A stretch of DNA of 10,046 bases from a candidate division WWE3 bacterium (GCA_030620855.1 JAUXIZ010000016.1:1-10046), one strand, 5' to 3'. Counted from the first letter of the stretch, positions 1 through 6,094 are shown. Notes: generated by a model not told the origin, from the letters alone. Program-made: numbers and translations.

Positions 1-2
1 CG

Positions 3-31
3 TTGCCCACCTCAGGCACAGGTGATATCAT
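3..31 (+). promoter_or_regulatory. Candidate sigma-70-type promoter for rpmE
   Basis: TTGCCC at 3-8 (4 of 6 matches to the -35 consensus) and TATCAT at 26-31 (5 of 6 to the -10) are separated by exactly 17 bp. TG at 23-24 adds an extended -10 (TGA before TATCAT). The expected transcription start is about position 38, only a few bases before the ATG at 41, so the mRNA would be nearly leaderless. This rests on motif matching only. Confidence 0.5.
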
Positions 32-40
32 AACTTGGTC

Positions 41-352
41 ATGGCCAAAGAAAATTTGCATCCTAAATACTATCCGGAAGCCAAGGTAACTTGCGCTTGC
101 GGCAATACCTTTACCACAGGCTCAACTCGACCGGAGCTCAAGGTCGAGATTTGCCACAAGTGCCATCCCTTCTTTACGGGTAATGAGGTCCTTATCGACA
201 CAGAAGGACGGGTTGAGAAGTTCCAAAAGAAGCAAAAAGCCGCCGAGGAACGGCGCGCTAAAGCAAGGGCTAAAAAGAAACAAGCAGAACCGAAAGAAGG
301 ACAGGAGCAAAAGCGTCCTATTTCCCTCAAAGAACTTCTCGAGCAAGATTAG
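41..352 (+). CDS. rpmE: Ribosomal protein L31 (zinc-binding type) with charged C-terminal extension
   Basis: This is 50S subunit protein bL31, which helps form a bridge between the ribosomal subunits. The protein is 103 aa. An HPKYY start at residues 7-11 is followed by C18-x-C20 and C38-x2-C41, the four-cysteine zinc site of the C+ form of L31, and then the family HPFFTG signature at 42-47. The usual L31 fold ends near residue 65. The remaining ~40 residues are a Lys/Glu/Ala/Gln-rich tail, longer than in the ~70-aa E. coli protein. I chose the ATG at 41. An in-frame TTG at 35 would add two residues and sits 9 nt after AGGTGA (20-25), so it cannot be excluded. prfA follows after 30 bp on the same strand, a common L31/RF1 pairing. 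The gene ends in TAG. Confidence 0.93.
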   Translation: MAKENLHPKYYPEAKVTCACGNTFTTGSTRPELKVEICHKCHPFFTGNEVLIDTEGRVEKFQKKQKAAEERRAKARAKKKQAEPKEGQEQKRPISLKELLEQD

Positions 353-363
353 ACATTCGCCTC

Positions 364-372
364 TGGTATCCT
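364..372 (+). promoter_or_regulatory. Candidate extended -10 element upstream of prfA
   Basis: TGG followed by TATCCT (367-372) forms an extended -10. I see no good -35 box at the right distance. The predicted start of transcription near 379 is a few bases before the prfA ATG at 383. No Shine-Dalgarno precedes that ATG. prfA may instead be read only from the rpmE transcript. Confidence 0.3.
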
Positions 373-382
373 TAATTTAGAC

Positions 383-1114
383 ATGGCGCAGCAAACAGCA
401 ATATTAGAAATCAGAGCAGGAACAGGCGGTGATGAGGCTGGGCTTTTCGCCGCGGACCTATACCGCATGTATACCCGTTTTGCCGGAAATCGAGGTTGGA
501 AAGTAGCAGAACACGATCGCAACAAAGGCGGAATCGGCAACATTAAATCGGTCACGGCAGAAATCATCGGCGAAGGGGCTTATGATATCCTCAAAAACGA
601 GTCCGGTGTACATCGAGTACAAAGAATACCCATTACTGAAAAAAGCGGGAGAATCCACACTTCAACCGCAACGATAGCTGTATTGCCCCAAGTATCTGCC
701 CAAGAAGTGGAAATAAATCCCAACGATTTAAGGATTGATACCTTCCGCGCCTCTGGTCACGGCGGCCAGAACGTGCAAAAGGTAGAAACCGCGGTACGAA
801 TAACCCACCTCCCCACTGGCGTGGTTGTTGGCTGCCAGGACGAGCGCTCACAACACAAAAACAAAGAAAAGGCGCTTGCAATTTTGAGTTCCAAACTCTA
901 CCAAATGATGCAGGAGCAAAGGGCATCAAGCGTTGCCGTTCTTAGGCGTGAGCAGGTTGGCGGAGCCGGGAGAGCGGAAAAGATACGAACTTGGAACTTT
1001 CCGCAAGACAGAATCACCGACCACCGATTTGGCGTAAAGCTCGGAAACATCGAAGAAATACTAAACGGAAACCTCGACCGCCTGCTTAAGAAAATATCCA
1101 AAAAGAAGAAATAA
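383..1114 (+). CDS. prfA: Peptide chain release factor 1, short form lacking domain 1
   Basis: RF1 recognises UAA and UAG in the ribosomal A site and triggers hydrolysis of peptidyl-tRNA. The 243-aa product aligns from the start with the middle of ordinary RF1: LEIRAGTGGDEA at residues 8-19, equivalent to about residue 110 of the ~360-aa E. coli protein. The stop-codon-reading tripeptide is P83-I84-T85 (PxT, RF1 type; RF2 has SPF), followed by the conserved GRIHTS. The catalytic GGQ is at 127-129 within RASGHGGQNV, followed by RITHLPTG and CQDERSQHKNK. The C-terminus has NFPQDRITDHR. Domain 1, the ~100-residue N-terminal helical region, is absent. Only 30 bp separate the ATG from the rpmE stop, so no remnant can exist here. 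Domains 2-4 look intact, so this is probably a working codon-specific factor. No prmC methylase gene follows. The PxT tripeptide argues against a codon-independent rescue factor. Confidence 0.93.
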   Translation: MAQQTAILEIRAGTGGDEAGLFAADLYRMYTRFAGNRGWKVAEHDRNKGGIGNIKSVTAEIIGEGAYDILKNESGVHRVQRIPITEKSGRIHTSTATIAVLPQVSAQEVEINPNDLRIDTFRASGHGGQNVQKVETAVRITHLPTGVVVGCQDERSQHKNKEKALAILSSKLYQMMQEQRASSVAVLRREQVGGAGRAEKIRTWNFPQDRITDHRFGVKLGNIEEILNGNLDRLLKKISKKKK

Positions 1115-1139
1115 TTCTCGCCCCTCTTTACAACTGTAG

Positions 1140-1178
1140 TATCCTTATTGCAACCCTAAAAAACTAAAGAAAAAGGAG
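1140..1178 (+). promoter_or_regulatory. Leader of the M50 protease gene: weak -10 candidate and strong Shine-Dalgarno
   Basis: TATCCT at 1140-1145 could be a -10 box; no convincing -35 is present. AAGGAG at 1173-1178 lies 6 nt before the GTG at 1185 and fixes that start codon. This is one of the few strong Shine-Dalgarno sites in the window. Confidence 0.45.
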
Positions 1179-1184
1179 TGAGAC

Positions 1185-1964
1185 GTGATCCAAAGGTTAA
1201 GCAAAGCAAGCCCCTTTATACAGGTGCTCACAGCTATAGGAAGCTTCCTCGCTTCATCTATCGTATTTTGGATACTAGTCAACAATCTGCTATTTACCGC
1301 AGCCGTTATGGCTACCATCGCAATCCATGAGCTGTGCCACTTGATTGCATTTCGCAGATACGGTATCAAGTCGGGGATAGTCTTTTTTGCCATTGCGGCT
1401 GTGACCTACCCAATTAATCTCCAGGAAGATCAAAACCCTGTGGAGCTATTCACCAAAACGTTTTGGGTTCACCCGGCCGGCATCATTGGAAACTTGGCCT
1501 TGGGAATCCTAGGCCTTTTCTTAGGGAGCATATCAAGTTTTTGGTACCTTTTTTCCTGGATAAACTTCATACTTGCGCTTTTTAACCTTGCTCCCGCAAG
1601 CGCATTTGATGGAGGTAAGATAGTAAACACCGTAACCTACCTTTTCGCTCAAGAAAGAGAGGAAAAGGCGGTTTGGCTCATTACAGTAACGGAAGCGGTG
1701 GCGATCTTTGGCACAATGCAGCTTATGAACACCGGCGTCATATCCGAGTTCATAGGGATCATACTGGTATTCTTCTTTGGCGTAGACATGCTCACCAAAC
1801 TGTTTACCAACCAACACAAGGGTAAGCTATCTCCCACGGAAGGGGGCTTGAGCAAACAAGAAGCCGCAAAATGGGCGATGGTCTACTTTTTCTTGGTATC
1901 CGCTTCCATAATAGGACTGCTGTTCCAGCTGGCATGGTTATCCAGCATGGTTATAGCGAGATAA
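1185..1964 (+). CDS. M50 (site-2-type) intramembrane zinc metalloprotease
   Basis: This is a predicted polytopic membrane protease that cleaves substrates within or near the membrane. It has 259 aa and starts at GTG, set by AAGGAG 6 nt upstream. HELCH at residues 48-52 is the HExxH zinc and catalytic motif (H48, E49, H52), lying in a hydrophobic segment. N134-L-A-P137 through D142-G143-G144 is the second M50 signature, which supplies the third zinc ligand (D142). By eye, hydrophobic segments lie at about 17-45, 63-77, 97-135, 163-205 and 230-256. There is no PDZ or CBS domain, so it resembles minimal SpoIVFB-like or general site-2 protease family members rather than RseP. The gene stands alone between prfA and the convergent htrA and has its own terminator. 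The substrate is unknown. Confidence 0.88.
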   Translation: MIQRLSKASPFIQVLTAIGSFLASSIVFWILVNNLLFTAAVMATIAIHELCHLIAFRRYGIKSGIVFFAIAAVTYPINLQEDQNPVELFTKTFWVHPAGIIGNLALGILGLFLGSISSFWYLFSWINFILALFNLAPASAFDGGKIVNTVTYLFAQEREEKAVWLITVTEAVAIFGTMQLMNTGVISEFIGIILVFFFGVDMLTKLFTNQHKGKLSPTEGGLSKQEAAKWAMVYFFLVSASIIGLLFQLAWLSSMVIAR

Positions 1965-1999
1965 AACGAGAGACAAATCGAGCAAAACGAGAATTACTA

Positions 2000-2016
2000 G
2001 TGATCCAACGGATCAC
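2000..2016 (+). promoter_or_regulatory. Perfect hairpin in the 3' UTR of the M50 protease gene
   Basis: GTGATCC (2000-2006) and GGATCAC (2010-2016) form a 7-bp perfect stem with a 3-nt loop, 35 nt after the stop codon and just before the terminator. No T-tract follows, so it is not itself a terminator. Its 3' arm, extended to GGATCACGTC (2010-2019), is an exact complement of the gene's own start region GACGTGATCC (1182-1191). Confidence 0.6.
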
Positions 2017-2024
2017 GTCCAATC

Positions 2025-2056
2025 AACCCCGAATGCAAAATCGGGGTTTTTCTTTT
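2025..2056 (+). terminator. Intrinsic terminator of the M50 protease gene
   Basis: AACCCCGA (2025-2032) and TCGGGGTT (2041-2048) form an 8-bp GC-rich stem with an 8-nt loop, followed by TTTCTTTTTC. The T-tract is only on the + strand side, so it serves the M50 gene. On the minus strand it lies just past the htrA stop but lacks a U-run. Confidence 0.88.
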
Positions 2057-2057
2057 T

Positions 2058-3164
2058 CTAGTTAGTTGGAGCTTCTCCCAAAGTGGCCTTGAGGGTTAAG
2101 GTTTTACCCTTGCGGCTAACGGTTAAAGTAATGCTATCTCCAACGTTGTAGGCACTTATAACCTTGGCTAAGCTGTTGGTTTGGGTAATTTCCTTACCGT
2201 CAATTTTTGTGATTACGTCCCCAACCTTAACCCCAGCTTTCTTGGCCGCCGACCCTGTAATTACCTCCTGCACAAATACTCCCTGCGGCAAACCTCTAAG
2301 CTGGGCCTCGTTCTCAGTTATCAAGAAATAAGAAACGCCTAGGAAAGGCCTGATGATGCGCCCGTCACTTTCAAACTGCGCAACAACCGGCTTGATTAAA
2401 CTTATTGGGATGGAAAAGCCGATGTTTTCTGCACCCGAGGCCATGGCGACGTTAATCCCAATAACCTCAGCCGAAAGGTTTATAAGAGGGCCGCCGGAAT
2501 TCCCTGGATTAATCGCCGCATCGGTCTGGATGACATCATCAATGTACTGCGTTTGCCCGCCAAAAACAGATCCGGCCGTAATCCCGCGCCCGACGCCCGA
2601 AACTACCCCTCTGGTTACCGTGTTGGAAAACTGCCCCAGAGCGTTGCCAATCGCAACCACCGTTTGGCCCACCTTAAGCAGATCAGAATCACCTAACGAC
2701 AGTGTTGGCAAACCCGAGGCGTTGACCTTTAGGATGGCAAGATCGTAGAGGGTATCGCGGTGAATTTCTTTAATTTCATACTGCTTCCCATCACTGGTAA
2801 CAACGGAATATTCGGCGTCCTGATCCGACACCACATGTTTATTGGTTAGAATAGTCCCATTCGCATTCACAATAAACCCCGTCCCAATCCCCTGCTCTTG
2901 GGAGAGCGGGCCGCTAAAGGGACTCAAGATCACTTTCTTTTCTACGATCGAAACAACCGCCGGAGACGCCTTCTCAACCACGGAAATGACGGCCCCTTCC
3001 TCGGAAACCACTTCTCGGATGGTCCTAATCTCCAAAGTAAGCCGGTCCTGGATAAAAGAGAAAATCGGAGCGCGGTACAGGTAAACAATAGCTCCCACCA
3101 CCAAAAGAAGGGTAATTAAAAGGTGTTTTTTCTTGATCTTTCCAATCGAGCGAAAGCGCGGCAT
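2058..3164 (-). CDS. Membrane-anchored HtrA/DegS-like serine protease with one PDZ domain
   Basis: This is an S1C serine protease for quality control or signalling outside the cytoplasmic membrane. It has 368 aa. A basic N-terminus is followed by one hydrophobic segment at about 14-30, which serves as a membrane anchor. A trypsin-like domain spans about 60-260 with the triad H110 (LTNKH), D141 (LYDLAILKV) and S223 (GNSGGPL). A single PDZ domain at about 275-362 contains the GVxxGDVITKIDG motif. The length and single PDZ match DegS or HhoB (~355 aa) better than two-PDZ DegP. The ATG at 3164 has no useful Shine-Dalgarno (AGGA lies only one base away), but a perfect TATAAT ends 6 nt upstream. 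It is the last gene of the minus-strand run, after dtd, and converges on the M50 gene. The stop is TAG. Confidence 0.92.
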   Translation of the reverse strand: MPRFRSIGKIKKKHLLITLLLVVGAIVYLYRAPIFSFIQDRLTLEIRTIREVVSEEGAVISVVEKASPAVVSIVEKKVILSPFSGPLSQEQGIGTGFIVNANGTILTNKHVVSDQDAEYSVVTSDGKQYEIKEIHRDTLYDLAILKVNASGLPTLSLGDSDLLKVGQTVVAIGNALGQFSNTVTRGVVSGVGRGITAGSVFGGQTQYIDDVIQTDAAINPGNSGGPLINLSAEVIGINVAMASGAENIGFSIPISLIKPVVAQFESDGRIIRPFLGVSYFLITENEAQLRGLPQGVFVQEVITGSAAKKAGVKVGDVITKIDGKEITQTNSLAKVISAYNVGDSITLTVSRKGKTLTLKATLGEAPTN

Positions 3165-3170
3165 GTCCTA

Positions 3171-3176
3171 ATTATA
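3171..3176 (-). promoter_or_regulatory. -10 box (TATAAT) directly upstream of htrA
   Basis: The minus strand reads TATAAT from 3176 to 3171, a consensus -10, ending 6 nt before the htrA ATG. Initiation 7 nt downstream would fall on the A of the ATG itself, giving a leaderless mRNA. No clear -35 lies at 16-19 bp spacing. Confidence 0.45.
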
Positions 3177-3219
3177 TTAAAACCGACAGGAGACTTGCCT
3201 CGGACGACCTTCGGACAAC

Positions 3220-3666
3220 CTAACGATTTTCCACTTCGAGTAAAATTGTAACGGGACCATCGGCAAGGGATTCGATTTGCATGTACTCTCCAAAGCTCCC
3301 TGTGGCAACCTTAACCCCTTCCTCCCTAAGCTTTTGGACAAATAGTTCGTAAAGCGGCCGGGCTACATCTGGTTTTGCGGCTTTTATAAACGAGGGGCGG
3401 TTGCCGGCCGAGGTGTCAGCGTAAAGGGTAAACTGGGAAACAACCAAGATTTCGCCACCCACATCTTTTATAGACAGGTTCATCTTTCCTTTCCCATCAT
3501 CCAGAACTCTAAGCTTAACTAATTTATGAACTAGAGCGTCTACCGAGTCTGGGATATCACCTTCCCCAATCCCGAGAAGAACGAACAATCCCGGCCCGAT
3601 CTCACCAACTACTTTATTATCAACATTAACTTTTGAACTTTTAACTCGCTGAATTACCAAACGCAT
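3220..3666 (-). CDS. dtd: D-aminoacyl-tRNA deacylase
   Basis: This enzyme hydrolyses D-aminoacyl-tRNAs (and mischarged glycyl-tRNA-Ala in the family), which protects translation from D-amino acids; it acts in the cytoplasm as a homodimer. The product is 148 aa, normal for the family. The N-terminus MRLVIQRVKSSKV is canonical and sets the ATG at 3666. SQFTLYAD at 77-84 is the active-site motif, with NRPSF at 89-93. The cross-subunit Gly-cisPro element lies in DGPVT at 136-140. The ATG comes 4 nt after the TGA of ctpA with no Shine-Dalgarno, so translation probably depends on coupling to ctpA. A longer in-frame extension into ctpA would add residues unlike any DTD N-terminus. The stop is TAG. 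Confidence 0.95.
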   Translation of the reverse strand: MRLVIQRVKSSKVNVDNKVVGEIGPGLFVLLGIGEGDIPDSVDALVHKLVKLRVLDDGKGKMNLSIKDVGGEILVVSQFTLYADTSAGNRPSFIKAAKPDVARPLYELFVQKLREEGVKVATGSFGEYMQIESLADGPVTILLEVENR

Positions 3667-3670
3667 AGAT

Positions 3671-4885
3671 TCACTTGCCAAGAAGCTCAAGAGCCTTATC
3701 AAGCTGCGGATCGCGGTCGTTGTTTATATCCTCATCGGTCAGCTCGACTGCAAAATCCGGCTCCAGTCCTTCATCATGGACCCAGCGACCGGAGGGAGTC
3801 AGCCACTTGGCAACCGTTACATGCAATCCCGACCCGTCCGAAAAATCTGCCGCATCCTGGACGGTCCCTTTACCAAAACTCGTCTCTCCAACAAGCTGCG
3901 CATCCGCCCTTTCCTGTAGAACACCCGCCAAAATCTCTGAAGCAGAGGCCGAACCTCCATCTATAAGAACGACAATCTCGGTATCGGCAAAAGCGTGCTT
4001 GCCTCGCGTGCTTTGCGCGGATAAAGTATTCCTAACTCCCGAGGAGTCTTCTTGGATTACAATTGCTCCCGACTTGACAAACTCCGAACCCAAGTACACC
4101 GCACTGGACAAAAAGCCCCCCGGATTGCTCCTCATATCCAAAACAATTCCTTTGATATTTGCCGATTTTGACTTAATATCCGAAACCGCATCGTCCCACT
4201 CTGAATTTGTACTTTCGCCGAACCTGGAAACCTTAATATAGAAAACCCCGCCGCCTTTATCTTCCCAACTGACGCTTTTAACCTTAATTTCGTCTCTTGT
4301 GATCGTAACTTTAAAGGAAGGATCGCTGCCGCGCTGCAAAGTTAAAACAACTTGACTGCCGGCCTCGCCCCTTATCTGGGCGACCGCCTCGGAAATCGTT
4401 ATGCCCGCGGTCGAGCCGCCGTCCACCTCAAGGATCTTGTCCCCGGCCCGAACCCCAACCGCTTTGGCCGGAGACCCCTCAAGAGGAGCAACGATCATGA
4501 GCTGATCATTTCTTATCCCAATCTCTGCCCCGATCCCCTCATAAACTCCGTTTAAACTGTCCTCAAACTGCTGGTTTCGTTCGGGATCCAAAAAAGAGGT
4601 ATAGGGATCGTCAAGCGCCTCCACCAACCCGGATACGGCTCCGTAAAGAAGCTTTGTCCCATCAACCGAGCCAAAGAGGTAATCGGAGTTTATCTTTTCG
4701 ATAACATCCCAAAGCAGGGAAAAGTCGATAGTTGAGGAAGGAGGGGTCTTGTTTTCTACTGTAATTCCGGGAGGGTTAAGCTTTAAATTAAACTGAAAAC
4801 CCGAAAACCCAAGCTGCCATCCAGCTAAAAAAACAAAAGCGAAAGCAAGAACCAGAAAAAGGTTGTTTCGAAATAAGCGGCGCAT
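3671..4885 (-). CDS. ctpA: Carboxy-terminal processing protease, S41 family
   Basis: This is a periplasmic or extracytoplasmic serine protease of the Prc/CtpA/CtpB family that trims protein C-termini. It has 404 aa. A hydrophobic anchor or signal lies at about 9-26. A PDZ domain spans about 112-190 and the S41 catalytic core about 210-365. S314 in GGSASASE and K339 in GETSFGKGTVQ have the 25-residue spacing of the family Ser/Lys dyad, and Q343 matches the third residue described for CtpB. The protein ends with a GLEPDF motif common in the family. It follows rpsR by 29 bp, which hold a TAGAAT -10 candidate. It ends in TGA and is coupled to dtd. The start codon has no Shine-Dalgarno. The symbol is a family name rather than proof of orthology. 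Confidence 0.92.
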   Translation of the reverse strand: MRRLFRNNLFLVLAFAFVFLAGWQLGFSGFQFNLKLNPPGITVENKTPPSSTIDFSLLWDVIEKINSDYLFGSVDGTKLLYGAVSGLVEALDDPYTSFLDPERNQQFEDSLNGVYEGIGAEIGIRNDQLMIVAPLEGSPAKAVGVRAGDKILEVDGGSTAGITISEAVAQIRGEAGSQVVLTLQRGSDPSFKVTITRDEIKVKSVSWEDKGGGVFYIKVSRFGESTNSEWDDAVSDIKSKSANIKGIVLDMRSNPGGFLSSAVYLGSEFVKSGAIVIQEDSSGVRNTLSAQSTRGKHAFADTEIVVLIDGGSASASEILAGVLQERADAQLVGETSFGKGTVQDAADFSDGSGLHVTVAKWLTPSGRWVHDEGLEPDFAVELTDEDINNDRDPQLDKALELLGK

Positions 4886-4894
4886 CGACTATAA

Positions 4895-4900
4895 ATTCTA
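4895..4900 (-). promoter_or_regulatory. Candidate -10 box upstream of ctpA
   Basis: The minus strand reads TAGAAT from 4900 to 4895 (5 of 6 to consensus), ending 9 nt before the ctpA ATG; TATAGT at 4893-4888 is an alternative. No -35 is evident. A weak stem TACCT/AGGTA (4900-4913, 4-nt loop) overlaps it and could be a poor terminator for the rpsF operon. Confidence 0.35.
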
Positions 4901-4914
4901 CCTTATTAGGTAAC

Positions 4915-5181
4915 TCAAGCTACTATCCGATATGGGATGGTTCCCAAGTTTCGCCCTCTTTTGATGGCGCGGCTTAAAACGCGCTGGTGCTTGGAGCAAA
5001 GTCCGGACCTTTTCTGGGGTCTAATCTTCCCTCTTCTTGTCAAAAAGCGCAAAAGGATATCCTCACCGGTTTCCAAAGGATCAGTGCCCTTGTCGCAAAA
5101 GTAGCAACGGGATCTAACGCGGGACCTTCGTGGGCGTCTTGATTTAGAACGGGATGTCGTCTTCTGAAATTTCCTCGGCAT
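4915..5181 (-). CDS. rpsR: Ribosomal protein S18
   Basis: This is small-subunit protein bS18, which pairs with S6 on the central domain of 16S rRNA. It has 88 aa. A very basic N-terminus of ~25 residues precedes C26-x2-C29 and C62-x2-H65, a zinc-type ligand set, and the signature RSGLCSKHQR. The end AIKRGRNLGTIPYRI is typical. The ATG at 5181 is inside ssb, overlapping its last 38 bp in another frame. An excellent AAAGGAG (5195 to 5189) 7 nt upstream supports it, and no other ATG, GTG or TTG start lies between it and the conserved core. The stop is TGA. It is the third gene of the conserved rpsF-ssb-rpsR unit. Confidence 0.95.
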   Translation of the reverse strand: MPRKFQKTTSRSKSRRPRRSRVRSRCYFCDKGTDPLETGEDILLRFLTRRGKIRPQKRSGLCSKHQRVLSRAIKRGRNLGTIPYRIVA

Positions 5182-5635
5182 TTTCCTTCTCCTTTGAAGA
5201 AGCTTTCTGAGCTTTCTTGACCGGTTTTTTCTTCTCTTGGGATTCTTCCTCTACCACGATCTCCGGCTCTTCCCTCGACTCCGGCTCGTAACCTCCTGCA
5301 GAGCGGGGATCCAAAGCAACCATATCGGAAACGACAATCTCGGTCCGGGAGCGGTTAACACCGTCTTTGCCCTCCCAGCTTTGAGTTTTGAGTCGACCCT
5401 CTACATAAACGCGCTTTCCCTTTTTAAGGATTTGGCTACAAATCTCCGCGAGCTTGCCCCAAGCGACGATATTGTGAAATTCCGCATCCTCTTTTTGCTC
5501 GCCCTCTTTAGTCTTCCAGTAGCGGTTGGTAGCAACCCCAAAAGTGGTCACCGGCTGACCATCAGGCGTGTAGCGCATCTCCGGATCGCGCGTAAGATTA
5601 CCTATTAAAATAACTTTATTTATCGACCTTGCCAT
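5144..5635 (-). CDS. ssb: Single-stranded DNA-binding protein
   Basis: SSB coats single-stranded DNA during replication and repair and recruits partner enzymes through its C-terminal tip. It has 163 aa. The OB fold covers about 1-108: it opens with NKVILIGNLTRDPE, and W40, W59 and W87 are candidate DNA-stacking aromatics. A charged, low-complexity linker at about 112-155 is rich in Glu and Lys. The acidic tail ends in DDIPF, the partner-binding peptide. AGGTG (5648 to 5644) lies 8 nt before the ATG as a moderate Shine-Dalgarno. The gene sits 34 bp after rpsF, and its last 38 bp also encode the start of rpsR, so the functional tail and the S18 N-terminus share DNA. Confidence 0.97.
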   Translation of the reverse strand: MARSINKVILIGNLTRDPEMRYTPDGQPVTTFGVATNRYWKTKEGEQKEDAEFHNIVAWGKLAEICSQILKKGKRVYVEGRLKTQSWEGKDGVNRSRTEIVVSDMVALDPRSAGGYEPESREEPEIVVEEESQEKKKPVKKAQKASSKEKENAEEISEDDIPF

Positions 5636-5669
5636 AATTTCAACACCTAGATATTAGCATGTAAGAGTT

Positions 5670-5966
5670 TTAGATTCCTTTGGCCGAACCCTCAAGAACC
5701 AAAACCCTCAGTACGTTGTTATCCCGCTCCAATTCGCTTCTTATCCCGGAAACCTTGTCGGGAGATGTGGTCAGCGTAAACCGGGAAAAACCGGCCTGCT
5801 TGTTGTCCTCAATTTCGTAGGCCAAAGTCTTTATACCCAGGCTTTCCGTCTTATCGATCTTGCCGCCGGAGGAAGATACCAGATCCTCCACTTTTTTACC
5901 AATCTTTTTCTGCGCCTCCGCAGAAAGATCAGGCTTTAGCACAATTGTAAGCGTATATGTCTTCAT
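5670..5966 (-). CDS. rpsF: Ribosomal protein S6
   Basis: bS6 binds the central domain of 16S rRNA together with S18. It is 98 aa with the ferredoxin-like S6 pattern: an opening KTYTLTIVLKPDLS strand, GGKIDKTESLG, then KTLAYEIEDNKQAGF at about 46-60, which matches the family's LAY-I---K-A- signature, and a closing strand NVLRVLVL. The ATG at 5966 gives the usual N-terminus. No Shine-Dalgarno precedes it, and TAAGAT ends 10 nt upstream. It is the first gene of the rpsF-ssb-rpsR unit and lies 126 bp downstream of cysS, the longest gap in the window, with a GC-rich inverted repeat. In several bacteria the S6:S18 complex represses this operon through the mRNA leader. Confidence 0.94.
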   Translation of the reverse strand: MKTYTLTIVLKPDLSAEAQKKIGKKVEDLVSSSGGKIDKTESLGIKTLAYEIEDNKQAGFSRFTLTTSPDKVSGIRSELERDNNVLRVLVLEGSAKGI

Positions 5967-5976
5967 CGCCGTTTGA

Positions 5977-6094
5977 ATCTTAAACTAAAAACGGGAAAGA
6001 GGCAAGCGGCCCAAACCGGTCCGGTTTCGACGCAAATCAACCTGCTAAAGCTGTCCATTGTTGAGAGTATAAAGTATTACTTAATAGCTGTCTT
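5977..6094 (-). promoter_or_regulatory. rpsF leader: two promoter candidates and a GC-rich inverted repeat
   Basis: The distal promoter candidate is AAGACA (6094 to 6089), a 17-bp spacer, then TATACT (6071 to 6066). It would give a ~90-nt leader. The proximal candidate is TTGCCT (6005 to 6000), 17 bp, then TAAGAT (5982 to 5977). It would start ~4 nt before the ATG. Between them, AAACCGGTCCGGTTT (6013-6027) is a perfect inverted repeat that can fold as a 6-bp stem with a 3-nt loop. From the distal promoter it would be an RNA hairpin, possibly part of an S6:S18 regulatory leader; for the proximal promoter it would be an operator-like dyad just upstream of the -35. I see no clear terminator for cysS here. 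Confidence 0.4.

Noticed and set aside
1963..1992. Direct repeat AAAACGAGA at 1963-1971 and 1984-1992 after the M50 gene
   Set aside because: There are only two short AT-rich copies 21 bp apart, with no other sign of an attachment site or a repeat array.
2353..2748. Open frame of 131 codons on the + strand opposite htrA
   Set aside because: It is a mirror of the HtrA protease domain coding sequence; no independent evidence supports a gene.
3181..3219. Near-repeat CCTCGGACGA and CCTTCGGACA between dtd and htrA
   Set aside because: The copies are imperfect and do not form a stable hairpin or a T-tailed terminator; I cannot assign a role.
3667..3702. Longer dtd start upstream at 3702
   Set aside because: The added residues are encoded inside the end of ctpA and do not resemble DTD; the ATG at 3666 gives the canonical N-terminus.
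3675..4241. Open frame of 188 codons on the + strand opposite ctpA
   Set aside because: It is antisense to a well-supported protease with intact motifs; its translation is Ser/Pro-rich with no recognisable domain, and no Shine-Dalgarno precedes it.
3671..5181. Possible UGA recoding, as in some CPR lineages
   Set aside because: ctpA and rpsR both end naturally at TGA, and the recognised proteins need no in-frame TGA read as an amino acid.
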